Shown piece after piece: positions 5,718 to 6,239 of a DNA stretch of 6,239 nucleotides. Every line of letters begins with the position of its first letter. Within the stretch, counting starts at the first letter, position 1. Location: NCBI GenBank assembly GCA_046349635.1, contig JAXMBX010000096.1, positions 1 to 6,239 of the forward strand, in the 5' to 3' direction. The notes beneath the pieces are model-generated. The model had not been told where the DNA came from. It saw only the letters and a program-made list of their open reading frames with translations, and searched no databases. The translations under genes were made by a program, and so were the position numbers. This stretch comes from JAXMBX01 sp046349635 (GTDB taxonomy: Bacteria > Planctomycetota > Planctomycetia > Planctomycetales > Planctomycetaceae).

Positions 5718-6239
5718 TTATTCCGGAAGAGGTTGATTGCGTGTCTCCGGTGCCCAGAAGAGAACTCCCAGGCCGACCAGATAAATAAAAGCGAGGCTGA
5801 TTGCCGCGGGGCGCAGCGGCATGGAATATCCCCATGATGAATAAACAAGGGTCAGTTTCGCCAGCGTCAGCGGACCGAGCGCCGTCAGATAGCGGGCGAC
5901 GTTGTAGCAGAATCCGATTCCCGTGCTTCGCAGCCGGGTGGGAAACAGTTCCGGGAAATAGATCGCGAATCCGCCGAAGACGCTGGAAACGCCGAATCCG
6001 AGAATCGGAATCATCCAATAGCAATCGCTTCCGGCCCGGAGAAAACCGAAGGTCAGCGCCGTCGCTAAAAATCCGAGGAGATACGCCGCCGCGAACGCCA
6101 GTCGCCTCCCGACACGTCCCGTGAAAAACGTAAACGCATAGATGCCGCACATCCCGGCCAGATCCTGCAACACGGTCGCGCGTCCCACGTAGGTATCGTC
6201 CTCCGTCTTCCATTGCTGCAGTAGCTTCTCAGATTCAGA
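5718..6239 (-). CDS. MFS transporter, C-terminal part (cut by window edge)
   Basis: The last 173 residues of a major facilitator superfamily permease; the N-terminal half is beyond the right edge. Five hydrophobic segments are visible, about residues 22-40, 47-67, 74-94, 106-126 and 145-163 counting from the edge, fitting helices 8-12 of a 12-helix carrier. FTGRVGRR (39-46) is the cytoplasmic loop motif repeated in the second MFS half, and YFPELFPTRLRSTGIGFCYN (94-113) is characteristic of sugar/organic-acid symporter branches of the superfamily. The end PETRNQPLPE also fits. Its stop is 2 nt from the aldolase start, so it is probably the first known gene of this catabolic operon and imports the substrate that the aldolase and dehydrogenase process. 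The charged stretch SESEKLLQQWKTEDD (1-15) is probably part of the central loop. Substrate is unknown. Confidence 0.9.
   Translation of the reverse strand, partial: SESEKLLQQWKTEDDTYVGRATVLQDLAGMCGIYAFTFFTGRVGRRLAFAAAYLLGFLATALTFGFLRAGSDCYWMIPILGFGVSSVFGGFAIYFPELFPTRLRSTGIGFCYNVARYLTALGPLTLAKLTLVYSSWGYSMPLRPAAISLAFIYLVGLGVLFWAPETRNQPLPE

Noticed and set aside
5716..6213. Apparent 166-residue N-terminal extension of the aldolase
   Set aside because: This stretch encodes the MFS transporter in another frame; aldolase homology begins at the ATG at 5715, which is 2 nt after the transporter stop.

Overview
This is a GC-rich bacterial window carrying nine protein-coding loci. Seven read intact within the window; two of those, at the edges, are cut by the window ends. 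Two others are broken by frame changes. The mix recalls Planctomycetes or a similar environmental heterotroph: a secreted sialidase, an ArsR-SRPBCC-DUF899 operon, a small 'PKCPAC' membrane protein, and a transporter/aldolase/dehydrogenase catabolic set. That assignment is inference from gene content, because there is no rRNA or other phylogenetic marker here.

Left part (1-1569, minus strand). The N-terminal 119 residues of an Ada-type zinc domain plus AraC-type helix-turn-helix protein (AlkA-like DNA repair) run off the left edge. Upstream of it on the same strand is a complete secreted family-33-type exo-alpha-sialidase with five Asp boxes and all catalytic residues recognisable.

Middle (1673-3745, plus strand). 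A divergent operon starts from a near-consensus promoter whose spacer and -10 box lie inside a 22-bp palindrome, so the first gene, an ArsR-family regulator without cysteines, is probably autorepressed. Promoter spacing predicts a leaderless arsR mRNA. It is followed 13 nt later by an SRPBCC/AHSA1-fold protein, then by a DUF899 thioredoxin-like gene, then by a small membrane protein that starts on the DUF899 stop codon (TGATG). The first two genes are intact. The DUF899 gene is recognisable from end to end but needs six single-base-scale frame corrections between about 2668 and 3050. The membrane protein needs one, at a C run. Either the distal half of this operon is decaying or this stretch of sequence has local errors; the sequence alone cannot decide.

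Right part (3893-6239, minus strand). A tight catabolic operon reads leftward: the C-terminal part of an MFS transporter (runs off the right edge), an HpcH/HpaI-type aldolase 2 nt downstream, and a malate/L-lactate (Ldh_2) family dehydrogenase whose start overlaps the aldolase stop by 13 nt. The set suggests uptake and breakdown of a small hydroxy- or oxo-acid or sugar acid; the substrate cannot be read from the sequence. The 147-nt gap between the two convergent operons holds no gene and no convincing terminator.
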